Below are positions 42,965-52,028 of a stretch of 64,000 bases of DNA, one piece after another. Under the pieces are notes generated by a model. That model searched no databases, was not told where the DNA came from, and saw only the letters and a list, made by a program, of their open reading frames with translations. The stretch is from the NCBI GenBank assembly GCA_942493335.1, contig OW818693.1, forward strand, positions 4,402,001-4,466,000, given 5' to 3'. The stretch's first letter is position 1; each line of letters starts with the position of its first letter. The translations under genes and the position numbers were made by a program. This DNA comes from JAEWSN01 sp942493335. Its GTDB lineage: Bacteria; Bacillota; Clostridia; DSM-8532.

Positions 42965-44425
42965 ATGGATTGCCCTCAATGCGGCAGGAATGGCTTTATG
43001 CCGGGCAAAGCCTGTGGAGATTGCGGTTATTTGGCTGCCGGAACCGGTGTGCCTGAAGAGCCTTCGGAAGACATGCCCCTGGATGAATTGAACCGTATGC
43101 TGGGAGAGTTGGGTATCGAGCCGATTACCGAGGTTGTGCGGCGCGCCGGCCCGGAACCTGTGCCATCGGCGAAAAACATTCAGGTGGAGGTTGAGGACGG
43201 TTTGACTCCGCTTGAAAGTATTAAAGTGGAGGCTGTGGACGATTTGACTCCGCTTGAAAGCATTATAGTGGAGGCTGTGGACGATTTGACTCCGCTTGAA
43301 AGCATTAAAGTGGAGGCTGTGGACGTTTTGACTCCGCTTGAGAACGTTCAAGTGGAGGATGCGGCCGTTTTTACCCCGATTGAAAGCTTTCAAGTGGTGG
43401 ATGCGGACGTTTTTTCACCGGTTGAGAGCATTCTAGTGGAGGATGTGGACGTATTAGCTCCGCTTGAGAGCGTTCGGATGGATGAAGCGGAAGTTGCGGT
43501 CCGTCAGGAGAGTGCGCTGGAGGAGAAGCCGGATCTGCCGGAGCAGCTTGAGGATGTGCCGATGAAAATGTCGGCCGACGAAATTGAGATGTCCGGCGAG
43601 GATATGTACCGACGTGACGTTCCTGAAGATGCGTCTCCGGAGGGGAAGTCGCTGTCTGCTGCAACGGAAGGGGCGCCTGTTGATGCGGTGGAGGATTTGC
43701 CGACTGCCGTCAGGCAAACCGCGCCACCACAAAAGCGACTCAAGGATGTACGGCACAAGGCAGGTCCGGTTTTGTCCGCAGTCAACTTTTTCAGGGCCTT
43801 GGCAGGCTGGGTGCCGGGCTTGCTTGCAGGTGCGGTGAAAGCTGTGAAAAAGAAGCCTTCTGCAGCAAAAACGAAGCGGGAAGCTGCAGTTGCGGAGTCC
43901 CTTCCATCAGAACGTGACAATCTTTCACCAGAGGCGCCTGCGTCTGCAGTCACCCAGGAACCGGAACCACCCCTTTCGTTGCCGGATGAAGGCGATGCCC
44001 TGCTGCGGGAATTGCTGTCACAGGGGAGCGGAGGGACAACTCCTGCGGGAAACGAAGGGGAAGAGGAAACCGGAACAGGAACGGATCCTTCAACCGGCGC
44101 CCTCTTTGAAGAACCTGTGATTTCGGTTGCCGGAGAGAAGGCAAAAACCGGAACAGGGCGGGAAGTGAAGCCCAGGGAGCGGAAAAAGCCGGAGCCCATG
44201 TCTCCCCGTGTCAGGAACCTGATTTTTTGGATTGCAGTGCCTCTGGCGTTTGTTGTGATGGTTGTTGGCTTGCTTCGTTTTATTCTGGTGCTCCGTGACA
44301 GATCGCTTGTCGCGGAGATTCCAAAGGAGACGGAAGAATGGCATTATGTTCCGTGGTCGCCGGAGGCGGACATCCCTCCGACGCCGGTCACCATTGAAGC
44401 CGTTGGGGATGCCATCATCCCTTGA
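42965..44425 (+). CDS. Zinc-ribbon, DLTPLESIKVEAV-repeat membrane protein
   Basis: A 486-residue acidic protein. It begins with a zinc ribbon (CPQCG ... CGDCG, residues 3-21). Residues 74-171 hold seven 14-residue repeats of the type VEAVDDLTPLESIK. A Ser/Glu/Ala-rich region follows, then one transmembrane helix near the C-terminus (about 417-441, FWIAVPLAFVVMVVGLLRFIL) and a short outer tail. I start at ATG 42965, with GGAGG upstream; ATG 42962 is too close to that site. It has the same layout as the divergent neighbour (ribbon, repeats, one helix) without clear homology outside the ribbon. Function unknown. Confidence 0.8.
   Translation: MDCPQCGRNGFMPGKACGDCGYLAAGTGVPEEPSEDMPLDELNRMLGELGIEPITEVVRRAGPEPVPSAKNIQVEVEDGLTPLESIKVEAVDDLTPLESIIVEAVDDLTPLESIKVEAVDVLTPLENVQVEDAAVFTPIESFQVVDADVFSPVESILVEDVDVLAPLESVRMDEAEVAVRQESALEEKPDLPEQLEDVPMKMSADEIEMSGEDMYRRDVPEDASPEGKSLSAATEGAPVDAVEDLPTAVRQTAPPQKRLKDVRHKAGPVLSAVNFFRALAGWVPGLLAGAVKAVKKKPSAAKTKREAAVAESLPSERDNLSPEAPASAVTQEPEPPLSLPDEGDALLRELLSQGSGGTTPAGNEGEEETGTGTDPSTGALFEEPVISVAGEKAKTGTGREVKPRERKKPEPMSPRVRNLIFWIAVPLAFVVMVVGLLRFILVLRDRSLVAEIPKETEEWHYVPWSPEADIPPTPVTIEAVGDAIIP
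43184..43477 (+). repeat. 42-bp tandem repeat, seven copies, coding
   Basis: The 42-bp unit encodes VEAVDDLTPLESIK. The first four copies are nearly identical in DNA (GTGGAGGCTGTGGACGATTT...); the last three have drifted at the protein level (VFTPIESFQ, VFSPVESIL, VLAPLESVR), keeping a P-x-E-S core. Confidence 0.95.
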
Positions 44426-44540
44426 ACACGCTATTCGTACGGATTTCAAATGATTCTTCCCATCGGTTCACGCCTTCTTTTTTTTGCGGGATAACCATGT
44501 CAGCAGCATGACGCTTTCGTGACAATCCATGCCGCATTCT

Positions 44541-44568
44541 TTTCCGCACCCTTGTCCTGTGCTACACT
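44541..44568 (+). promoter_or_regulatory. Possible promoter of the large secreted protein gene
   Basis: A -10 of TACACT (44563-44568) lies 16 bases after TTTCCG (44541-44546). The -35 is weak. It lies about 70 bases before the start codon. Confidence 0.4.
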
Positions 44569-44636
44569 GGAACGGACAGAAACCTTGTGCAGCCAAGCCG
44601 TGCCAACGCGCGGTGCGAGTGGAAAAGGAGTGCAAC

Positions 44637-47600
44637 ATGATTCGTCACAAAGGAAAAAGATGGGTCTCCCTGCTGATGGCAGGCGCCCTGACCCTGATGC
44701 AGCCATTATCCTCAGGTGCCTTGACTTATCGGGACATCCAGGGCATTCTCCCGGGAAATCCGGTCATTGCGGAAACGCGCGAACTGGCACACGGCATTGC
44801 CTATGATACCTGGAGAGGTGCGAATGCCTCTGGAAAAGGTGTCCTCTTCCACACCCTTACCGTGGATCCGGCAAATCCAGAGGCAGGCGTGGTGGCATGG
44901 CACGGCTCCACACTCACGGAGCGGAAAACCCTTTCTTCCATGATTGCGGACGCGAAGGCGCAGGGACTGACTGTTGTCGGTGGCGTCAACGGGGACTTTT
45001 TCAATCTGGCCACCGGTGCTCCGCTTGGCATCGTGGTCCATAACGGCGAAATCTTCAGCTCTGAAGGCAGCGCCTTCGCTGTCGGGATTCGTGCGGATGG
45101 AACGTCTGTCATGGGAAATCCCTCCATACAATATGTCCTTTCCAAAAACGGAGTGGTGCTCAACGAATTCCATTACAACAAGGACGAAGGGGACTTCGGT
45201 CCCTATGTCTATTCCTCTCTCTACGGGCCTCGTGCCGGTTCCGACGAGGACGGTGTCGATGTCGTGCTGAACCTGGCGGATACGCGTCTGACCATAGGCG
45301 GCGCGCTTGACGCGACGGTTGCCGAGGTGCTCACGGACACGCAGGGTACGCCTATCGGACCCAACCAGATGATTCTTTCGGCAAGAACCGGAAAAAATGG
45401 ATACATGAACCTCTCAACCCTGGTTCCGGGGGATGTCGTCCGCCTGGAGGCAAGGGATCTCGACGGGCAGTGGGCCGGCGTGACGGAAGCCATCGGCGGG
45501 TTGCACAGACTGCTCGAGAATGGGGCTCCCGTAGCCGGACTCAGTGCTACGAACGTGAATCCCGCGACATTGATCGGGCGCAAGCCGGACGGGCGGATCG
45601 TACTTCTCGAGGTGGACGGTCGTCAGCCGAACTGGAGCAACGGCGTCACCTATCAGGAAGGCGCGCAGCTCATGCTGCAGATGGGATGCACGGATGCCAT
45701 CGTATGTGATGGCGGTGGCTCCTCGACGGCGTCGGTCCGACTCCCCGGAGATCCGGACCCGCTTGTGGTCAACAAACCCTCCGACGGAGCGGAACGCAAG
45801 GTATCGAATGCGCTGCTGCTCGTTTCCAGAACGCCTGCCACGGGAATTCCGGATCCATTCACCCGCCTTCTGCCGGCAGGCATCGCCACCCAGCTTCATC
45901 TGTATCCCGGCAAAAGCTACCTGCTGCCTGGCGCCACCGCATCCTGGCAGGTAAAGGCGACGGACGGCGGGTATTACGCAGCGGAAGTGCCGGCCGGCAT
46001 GATGTGGACGACGGACGGCGGTATGTTCCTGCCGGACGGAACCATGACAGCCGGAGCCACACCGGGTCTGTATTCCGTCGTGGCCACAGCGGGCATGGCC
46101 GTCGGTCAGGCGTCCTACATCATTCCGGACCATCTGACGGAAATCCGTGTATCGCGTCCCACGCTGACCGTCGCTCCGGGTGAGACAGTCGATCTGTCCG
46201 CCTCCGGCTACCTGGAAGGCGTCGCTGTCAGGGGTGTCGACAGCAGTTTCGCCTGGCAGGCAGATCCAGCCATCGGTTCGATCACGCAGGACGGCGTGTT
46301 CGTGGCTGCCGTCGCTCCCGAAAGCACAGGATTTGTCCATGTTTCATGGAATGATAAGGTGACGCAGGTTCCCGTCTACATTGCACGAAATCCGATGGAT
46401 GTGGAGACGTTCGAAGCAGCCCCGGACTGGACTTCGGTTCTGACCGAATTCGGGAAGGGCGCCGTTCGTACGGTGCTCGATCCGGAAAAGGCGATTTTTG
46501 GCAGCGGGTTGCTCCGACTGTTCTATGACTTCACCCCGAAATCAGCAGGGGAAAAGGGAGTGACAGGCGTGTCCGCAGGCCCGACGGGACCTTTGGACGC
46601 AGCGGGTGCCAAGACGCTTCAGCCGGTTCCGCTTGATGGCGTTCCGACGGCTGTCGGCTGCTGGGTGTACGGCGACGAAGGCAGGAACTGGCTTCGCGCG
46701 AAGCTGCGGGATGCCGCCGGGCGCGAGGTGGATCTCGATTACACGACTGAATACAAGGCGGATACGGGTGCCGGCGGCATCGACTGGACGGGATGGAAGT
46801 ATGTGGAAGCCCAGATCCCTGCCGGCCTGCAGGCGCCTTATTCCCTGACGGTTCCCTTTCGCGTCCTGTGCACCCGGGAAGAAATGAAAAAAAGCGGAAC
46901 GCTCCTTTTCGACCGCATTCGCACCATCTATGGATTGAAGAACGACGATGCGACCGCACCGGTTGTCGATGCGGTATGGCCGGCATCCGGGGACGAGGTG
47001 AAGTCCGGTGCGCTGACCCTTACGGCCGTCGCTTCCGATGAATCGTCCGGTTCCGGTCTCAATCCGGATCGTTTCACCCTGCAGGTGGATGGCGTTCCCC
47101 AGGAAGGCGTCCAGATCACATCCGAGGGAAACGGTTATCGCATCAGCCGTCCCTTTGAACAGAATGCTCCTCTTGCAGGAGGCTATCATGTGGCCCAGCT
47201 CCGAACGGAAGACAAATTCGGCAACAAGGGCATGAAAACATGGTTCTTCCGGGTAGACACCGCAACCCCCCAGACCTCCCTTGTGTTGCCGGGCAATGTC
47301 CCTTCCGGCGGTACATTCGATGCTGTCGTGCAAGTACGCAATCCAAATCCGATGAAGGCCATGACCCTTGAGTTGGTCTGGAATCCGTCCCTCCTGGAAC
47401 CCGTCGATATGGATGCGAAGAAGAAGGGGATCCAGATGGGACTGGAAAAATGGGTTTCCTCCGCCAAGATCACCGTCAATGACGCGGATCTGAAAGCCGG
47501 CATCTGGCGTATCACCGTCACGGGTTTGAACAGCACGGTGAAGGCGGCTGAACGGAAAATGCTCACGCTTCGCTTCAAGGCCAAGGCGACGACCAATGGA

Positions 47601-49100
47601 AACGCTTCCGTCGCCAGCGCAAAGGCTACCCTGTTGTCAGCACCGCTAAAGAAGCCGCAGACCTTCGGCTTGCCTGAGACATCCATTCTGGTCCAGCCGG
47701 CCTATACGCTGGACGTACGCGGCACTGTGGCAGGCAGTGCGGCGAGACTTGCAGTATCCGACCGTAACGGCACACCGGTAGCCGGTGCGGGCATTTATGT
47801 GGAAGGTTCCGGAAAGAACGCCGTCGCCACGACGGACAAGAACGGTGTGATTGAGACCAAGGCCATTACCGCAGGCCCTGCGGGAACGCGGCTTTCCCTG
47901 CGCGCCGTGAAAAGCGGGCTCTCCTCCGCGTCAGTCCCGGTTGTGGTCGGCGCTGCATCGGAAGGCGCCAAAACCCTGGCTGTGACGGTTTCACCGATCT
48001 CACAGCCGGGCGGCATGTCAGTCCACTGGTTGTCCGCCGCATCTTCCGGCACAAAGGTGCAGGTCATGGAGGCGGAAACCTATACGGGGGACTTCCCATC
48101 CGGCGTGACACAGGCGACTGCGACGAATACGGCCACGACACTGACAGAGCCCGGTACGAAAACGAAATTGTTTGAACACAAGGCTGTCTTCTATGGATTG
48201 AAGTCGGGGACCGCATACAAATGGCGGATCACGGACGGCGCCCAAGGGAAGGGCCAGACCGGCGGATTCACGACACCGGTTTCCGAAGCCGGGAAGACCT
48301 TCACCTTCGGGTTCGTCACCGATCCGCAGGCGGTCGATGCGACCGGATACGCCCCGTTCCGCAATGTTCTGCAGCGCATGATCGGCAAGGCGCCCGATTT
48401 GTCTTTCGTCCTTCTCGGCGGGGATCTGGTTGATGACGGAAGCAAGACGACGCAATGGTGGGGTCTTTTCCAGACAGCGGGACAATATCTGCAGAGCGTG
48501 CCGTTCCTCGCCATCCCCGGAAACCATGAATACAAGGGAGATGCGAAGATCGCCGCATACAAGTCGTTCTGGGGGCTGCCCGCAACAGGACCGTCCAAGT
48601 ATGCCGAATCGGCCTATACCGTGCTGAACGGGGATGCCCGCTTCTACATGCTTGACACACAGGGGGACCTCGATGCACAACTGGCCTGGCTGAAAAAAGA
48701 AAAGGCCGCCTCCACGAGCAAATGGAATATTGTCACGATGCATCGGGGCATCTATGGCGGCTTCTATGACGAAGCCGCATTCCGCGCGAAGGCGGGACCT
48801 GTGTTCGATGAACTGGGCATTGACCTTGTCCTGTCAGGCCACGACCACACATGGCTCCGGACCACCATGAAGGCGGGAAAGAAGGTCCTTCCCGGAACCG
48901 GAACGACTTACATCGCCGGCGGCGGATCGGGTGGGAAATACTACGACGCCAAGAAACGAGCCTGGACGGATGTGCTGTATGACGGCAATACCCCTTCCTT
49001 CACGCTTGTGACGGTATCGCCGGAAAAGCTTGTTATCAGCGCTTCCCATCTGGAAGGCGCAAAAACGGTCCGACATGATGAATTCACCCTTCAGAAATGA
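44637..49100 (+). CDS. Secreted NAGPA-domain / cohesin-like / metallophosphoesterase protein
   Basis: A 1,487-residue secreted protein. Residues 1-28 form a signal peptide (RWVSLLMAGALTLMQPLSSG). Residues about 60-400 match phosphodiester glycosidase (NAGPA/DUF2233), with VGGVNGDFFNLATGAP and VCDGGGSSTASVR. Ig-like domains follow (to about 860). Residues about 880-1010 resemble a cohesin-type module (VQVRNPNPMKAMTLELVWNP). Then come a carboxypeptidase-regulatory-like segment, a fibronectin-like segment as in purple acid phosphatases, and residues about 1215-1450 as a metallophosphoesterase (GGDLVDDG, GNHEY, MHRG, GHDHTW). AAAGGAG precedes ATG 44637. It probably cleaves a cell-wall or environmental phosphodiester glycan and then removes phosphate. 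No dockerin or anchor is seen. Confidence 0.88.
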   Translation: MIRHKGKRWVSLLMAGALTLMQPLSSGALTYRDIQGILPGNPVIAETRELAHGIAYDTWRGANASGKGVLFHTLTVDPANPEAGVVAWHGSTLTERKTLSSMIADAKAQGLTVVGGVNGDFFNLATGAPLGIVVHNGEIFSSEGSAFAVGIRADGTSVMGNPSIQYVLSKNGVVLNEFHYNKDEGDFGPYVYSSLYGPRAGSDEDGVDVVLNLADTRLTIGGALDATVAEVLTDTQGTPIGPNQMILSARTGKNGYMNLSTLVPGDVVRLEARDLDGQWAGVTEAIGGLHRLLENGAPVAGLSATNVNPATLIGRKPDGRIVLLEVDGRQPNWSNGVTYQEGAQLMLQMGCTDAIVCDGGGSSTASVRLPGDPDPLVVNKPSDGAERKVSNALLLVSRTPATGIPDPFTRLLPAGIATQLHLYPGKSYLLPGATASWQVKATDGGYYAAEVPAGMMWTTDGGMFLPDGTMTAGATPGLYSVVATAGMAVGQASYIIPDHLTEIRVSRPTLTVAPGETVDLSASGYLEGVAVRGVDSSFAWQADPAIGSITQDGVFVAAVAPESTGFVHVSWNDKVTQVPVYIARNPMDVETFEAAPDWTSVLTEFGKGAVRTVLDPEKAIFGSGLLRLFYDFTPKSAGEKGVTGVSAGPTGPLDAAGAKTLQPVPLDGVPTAVGCWVYGDEGRNWLRAKLRDAAGREVDLDYTTEYKADTGAGGIDWTGWKYVEAQIPAGLQAPYSLTVPFRVLCTREEMKKSGTLLFDRIRTIYGLKNDDATAPVVDAVWPASGDEVKSGALTLTAVASDESSGSGLNPDRFTLQVDGVPQEGVQITSEGNGYRISRPFEQNAPLAGGYHVAQLRTEDKFGNKGMKTWFFRVDTATPQTSLVLPGNVPSGGTFDAVVQVRNPNPMKAMTLELVWNPSLLEPVDMDAKKKGIQMGLEKWVSSAKITVNDADLKAGIWRITVTGLNSTVKAAERKMLTLRFKAKATTNGNASVASAKATLLSAPLKKPQTFGLPETSILVQPAYTLDVRGTVAGSAARLAVSDRNGTPVAGAGIYVEGSGKNAVATTDKNGVIETKAITAGPAGTRLSLRAVKSGLSSASVPVVVGAASEGAKTLAVTVSPISQPGGMSVHWLSAASSGTKVQVMEAETYTGDFPSGVTQATATNTATTLTEPGTKTKLFEHKAVFYGLKSGTAYKWRITDGAQGKGQTGGFTTPVSEAGKTFTFGFVTDPQAVDATGYAPFRNVLQRMIGKAPDLSFVLLGGDLVDDGSKTTQWWGLFQTAGQYLQSVPFLAIPGNHEYKGDAKIAAYKSFWGLPATGPSKYAESAYTVLNGDARFYMLDTQGDLDAQLAWLKKEKAASTSKWNIVTMHRGIYGGFYDEAAFRAKAGPVFDELGIDLVLSGHDHTWLRTTMKAGKKVLPGTGTTYIAGGGSGGKYYDAKKRAWTDVLYDGNTPSFTLVTVSPEKLVISASHLEGAKTVRHDEFTLQK

Positions 49101-49130
49101 TTTCACGGAATGGCGGTGATGCGGTAGAAT
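49101..49130 (+). promoter_or_regulatory. Possible promoter inside the terminator of the preceding gene
   Basis: TTTCAC (49101-49106) and TAGAAT (49125-49130) with an 18-bp spacer. The -10 lies in the loop of the terminator stem, and the -35 starts directly after the preceding stop codon. Confidence 0.45.
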
Positions 49131-49152
49131 GGATATGCGCATCACCGCTTTT
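49113..49152 (+). terminator. Terminator of the large secreted protein gene
   Basis: GCGGTGATGC (49113-49122) pairs with GCATCACCGC (49139-49148), with a 16-base loop, and TTTT follows. Confidence 0.7.
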
Positions 49153-49197
49153 CCATCCCGCAGGATGCAAGAAACATACAGAGAAACGGAGAAACAA

Positions 49198-49794
49198 ATG
49201 GACAACAGCCTGAAAACCTTTCTTGTGCATGCCTTGAAGGCGACGACCGACTACATTGCCGTTCTTTTCGTGTTCGTCATCTTCAGTTACCCTGTGATCA
49301 GTCTCTCCGGAGACAATCCGGCCCTGGTGGTCAGCTGGGTCTCCGCCGTCATGTTTCTTCTTCTGTTTGTGTTGGTCTACAGGGACATGTGGGAAATGGC
49401 GGTTCGAGAACGACGCCCTCAATACGAAATCAACCCGAAGCCGGTGCGTGGATTTCTTCTCGGACTGACCGGCATGGCTCCGATTGCCCTGGTCCTTTGC
49501 ATCATCGCACTGATTCCGATGACCGGTCTTGAGACGCTTCAGCTCAGAATGATGCAGGCGATTACGGTTCCTTTCTACTGGGTTGCCAAACTGCTGGATC
49601 GGTCTACGCCCATGCACCGTCTTCCGTTCATCCTTCTTCCGTTTCTCACCGGCGTCTTCGCATATCTCGGCTACCTGGCCGGGCTTCGGGATTTCTTCCT
49701 GATGCAGCGCATCTACAAGCTGGTTGGCTACACACCGAAAAAACGGGTCAGAAAACCCTTGAAGAAAACGCGCAAGGGGTTTTGGGGGATATAA
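49198..49794 (+). CDS. Hypothetical polytopic membrane protein
   Basis: A 198-residue protein with about five hydrophobic helices (YIAVLFVFVIFSYPVIS, VSWVSAVMFLLLFVLVY, GMAPIALVLCIIALIPM and others) and a Lys/Arg-rich C-terminal tail (KKRVRKPLKKTRKG) expected inside the cell. ATG 49198 has GGAG six bases upstream; the upstream frame lies in the terminator. I do not recognise a family. It is three bases before the next gene, so the two likely form an operon. Confidence 0.75.
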   Translation: MDNSLKTFLVHALKATTDYIAVLFVFVIFSYPVISLSGDNPALVVSWVSAVMFLLLFVLVYRDMWEMAVRERRPQYEINPKPVRGFLLGLTGMAPIALVLCIIALIPMTGLETLQLRMMQAITVPFYWVAKLLDRSTPMHRLPFILLPFLTGVFAYLGYLAGLRDFFLMQRIYKLVGYTPKKRVRKPLKKTRKGFWGI

Positions 49795-49797
49795 TCC

Positions 49798-50793
49798 GTG
49801 AGCGATTTTATCGTATACGCGCTCATCTCTTCCGCAAGTGCGGCGGTTGCCGGGGGAATCCTGTTCCTGCTGCTCGCGCGCAAAGTTCCGGACATCGGGG
49901 ATCGGCTTCGGATCGTTTTACCCGCCACTTTGCTCGCGATTGTCTTCGCCTGCCTGGTTCCGCCAGCTGTTGCAACACTGCGCGGCGGAACCGTTCTGCC
50001 TTCCTGGTCGGCCTGGCTGCTTCCTTTGGCGGCGTTGTTCATCCTTCCCGCCGTCTGGCGTTCCGTCTTGAACCGTCTGCCGGTGAATTCCCCGCTCCTG
50101 TCAGAACCAGCCGATGAAGCCGGTGCGGATGCGTGGGAAGCCGAGGAAACCGGAGTCCGGGAGCATAAGGTTCCCGGGATGCCGCCTGAAGCCATCCGGG
50201 ACCGGCAGCGTCCTGATGATGCTTTGGAAGACGGAAACCTTCTTGCAGAGATTGCCATGCGCCACATGACGCAGGGGGATCGTTTGCCGTCCGTTGAGAA
50301 ACAGGATCCGGTTGCCTTCATCGTGGAAGCGGACGGGAACGGCGGAACGGCAGTGGAAAAGGATACGGACAGCATCCTGCCTGTATCGCCCGAACCCATT
50401 GAAGCTACGGAATCCCAGGAGGGCATTGATGCCATGCCGGCCGATGAGCTGCCGATGAGGCAGCGCCCGGACGACAGGCCGAAGGAACCGACGACAGGCA
50501 CATTGCGATTGGAACCCTATCCCGTTCCATATGGATCACGGATGTCCGAACTGCTTGAATCAGCATTGGATGCCCGTCAAGAGGGACGCGTCCAGGAAGC
50601 TGTCTCCTGGTTCCTGGCAAGCCTTTCAGCAGGTCCGGGCCAAAGCCTTCATGATGACGTTCTGCTGGATCTTTGCGCACTGCTTCGGGAGTCCGGTTGT
50701 CTGGAGGAGGCCGTGAGTCTGCTCTCTTCGGATTTTGCCATCGGGACGGAAACAACCCTGATGCGCGCATTGCGTATGGCGCTGGTCCGGTAG
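49798..50793 (+). CDS. Hypothetical membrane protein with acidic linker and helical C-terminus
   Basis: A 331-residue protein from GTG 49798, with GGGGGAT seven bases upstream. It has three N-terminal hydrophobic helices (YALISSASAAVAGGILFLLL, VLPATLLAIVFACLV, LLPLAALFILPAVW). A long acidic low-complexity linker follows (about 105-240), then a C-terminal helical repeat of tetratricopeptide character (LLESALDARQEGRVQEAVSWF, LLDLCALLRESGCLEEAVSLL). It might act as a membrane-tethered adaptor, but nothing identifies a partner. It follows the membrane-protein gene at once. Confidence 0.7.
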   Translation: MSDFIVYALISSASAAVAGGILFLLLARKVPDIGDRLRIVLPATLLAIVFACLVPPAVATLRGGTVLPSWSAWLLPLAALFILPAVWRSVLNRLPVNSPLLSEPADEAGADAWEAEETGVREHKVPGMPPEAIRDRQRPDDALEDGNLLAEIAMRHMTQGDRLPSVEKQDPVAFIVEADGNGGTAVEKDTDSILPVSPEPIEATESQEGIDAMPADELPMRQRPDDRPKEPTTGTLRLEPYPVPYGSRMSELLESALDARQEGRVQEAVSWFLASLSAGPGQSLHDDVLLDLCALLRESGCLEEAVSLLSSDFAIGTETTLMRALRMALVR

Positions 50794-50890
50794 GGGAGGG
50801 GATGAGGTCGCTGGAAAGGCCGGAATTCCGGAGTCTTGAGAAATAAAAGCCTGAATCGGTCCATTTCCGTGCTTTTCGCGGTACATTTGA

Positions 50891-50919
50891 TTGTCAAGGC
50901 CGGATTGAAATGATAAGAT
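50891..50919 (+). promoter_or_regulatory. Promoter of the PRC-barrel gene
   Basis: TTGTCA (50891-50896) and TAAGAT (50914-50919) with a 17-bp spacer, about 85 bases before the start codon. Confidence 0.6.
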
Positions 50920-51005
50920 ACGAATAACTGCCAGAATGTCGACGATCCTCCAAAAAGGGATTGACGGCGGCCTTTCGGCACAACGCTTAAGGGGGTACGC
51001 TGGGG

Positions 51006-51863
51006 ATGAAGACCTCTCAGCAGATTATCGGACTTCCCGTGGTAAGTATTTCGGACGGGAATGAAATCGGCAAGGTGAAGAATGTCATGATCAATGCCGT
51101 CAAGGGCACGGTCGATTTCTTTGTCATCGACAGCGCCATGCGCTCACTGGCAGGCGGAGTGGTACCGGTCGGCAAGGTCCTCGGCATCGGGGCGGACGCA
51201 CTCACCATCCTGGAAGCGGATGATGTCAGCGACATCGTGAAGATCCCTGCTGCCATCGACCTCCTTCAGAAGAACATTACGGTGAGGGGTACGCGGGTAC
51301 TCACCCGGAAAGGCAGTCTCCTCGGGGAAGTGGGCGATGTCTTCGTCAACGAGGATGATTCCTGCGCCATCATCGGGGTGGAGTTCGTTCCCGGGAGCAG
51401 CAAGGTGAAAGCCGGCATCATTCCGAGGAACAACATCATCACATTCGGCAAGAACCTGCTGGTTGTGGAAGAAGGATTTGCGGAGAATCTGCTGCCTGTT
51501 TCCGTGCACGAAGCCGTTGAAACACCGGCGACCCTGCAGGCGGGAATTCCTGCCGCGGCAGCGCTGCCTTCAGAACCTTCCGTCCCCGTGGCCGAACCGG
51601 ATTTGACGTTCGAAGCGGAAACAGTCTCCGAACCGGAGATTTCCCTGGACGGTCTGTTTGGCGGATCATCCGACGAAGATGCAAGTGCCATGCTGGCGGA
51701 TCGCAGAATCCAATATCTGCGCGGACGCAGGCTGACCCAGCCGATCGTCGGATCGGACGGGGAAATGGTGGCAAATGCAGGCGCGGTCATCGATGACGCA
51801 TTGATGGAACGGGTCCGGCAGGCCGGTCGTTTGGTAGAACTCGTCATGAACAACGAAGCCTGA
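51006..51863 (+). CDS. PRC-barrel domain protein
   Basis: A 285-residue protein with two PRC-barrel units, residues about 3-75 (QIIGLPVVSISDGNEIGKVKN) and about 90-160 (RGTRVLTRKGSLLGEVGDVFV). These are followed by an Ala/Pro/Glu-rich linker (about 165-225) and a C-terminal segment (LTQPIVGSDGEMVANAGAVIDDALMERV). PRC barrels bind proteins or RNA and occur in RimM and photosynthetic reaction centres; stand-alone types are uncharacterised in Firmicutes. AAGGGGG lies upstream, somewhat distant from ATG 51006. It has its own promoter and a terminator. Confidence 0.85.
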   Translation: MKTSQQIIGLPVVSISDGNEIGKVKNVMINAVKGTVDFFVIDSAMRSLAGGVVPVGKVLGIGADALTILEADDVSDIVKIPAAIDLLQKNITVRGTRVLTRKGSLLGEVGDVFVNEDDSCAIIGVEFVPGSSKVKAGIIPRNNIITFGKNLLVVEEGFAENLLPVSVHEAVETPATLQAGIPAAAALPSEPSVPVAEPDLTFEAETVSEPEISLDGLFGGSSDEDASAMLADRRIQYLRGRRLTQPIVGSDGEMVANAGAVIDDALMERVRQAGRLVELVMNNEA

Positions 51864-51885
51864 TCCTGATATGTCTGGCTTTCCT

Positions 51886-51914
51886 GAAAGGGCTGGTTCC
51901 TGACCGGCCCTTTC
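51886..51914 (+). terminator. Terminator of the PRC-barrel gene
   Basis: A 12-bp stem (GAAAGGGCTGGT with ACCGGCCCTTTC, one GU) with a five-base loop, followed by CCATATCTTTCCC; the T-run is weak. Confidence 0.65.
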
Positions 51915-52028
51915 CCATATCTTTCCCTGCGCTGCGGGTATGCATAAGAGTTCGGCGGGTCACCGGAAACAGAAGCAATGGATGAATCACATGGGGCGGG
52001 TCACCTGCGGTTCCGGAAGGGATCTGCG

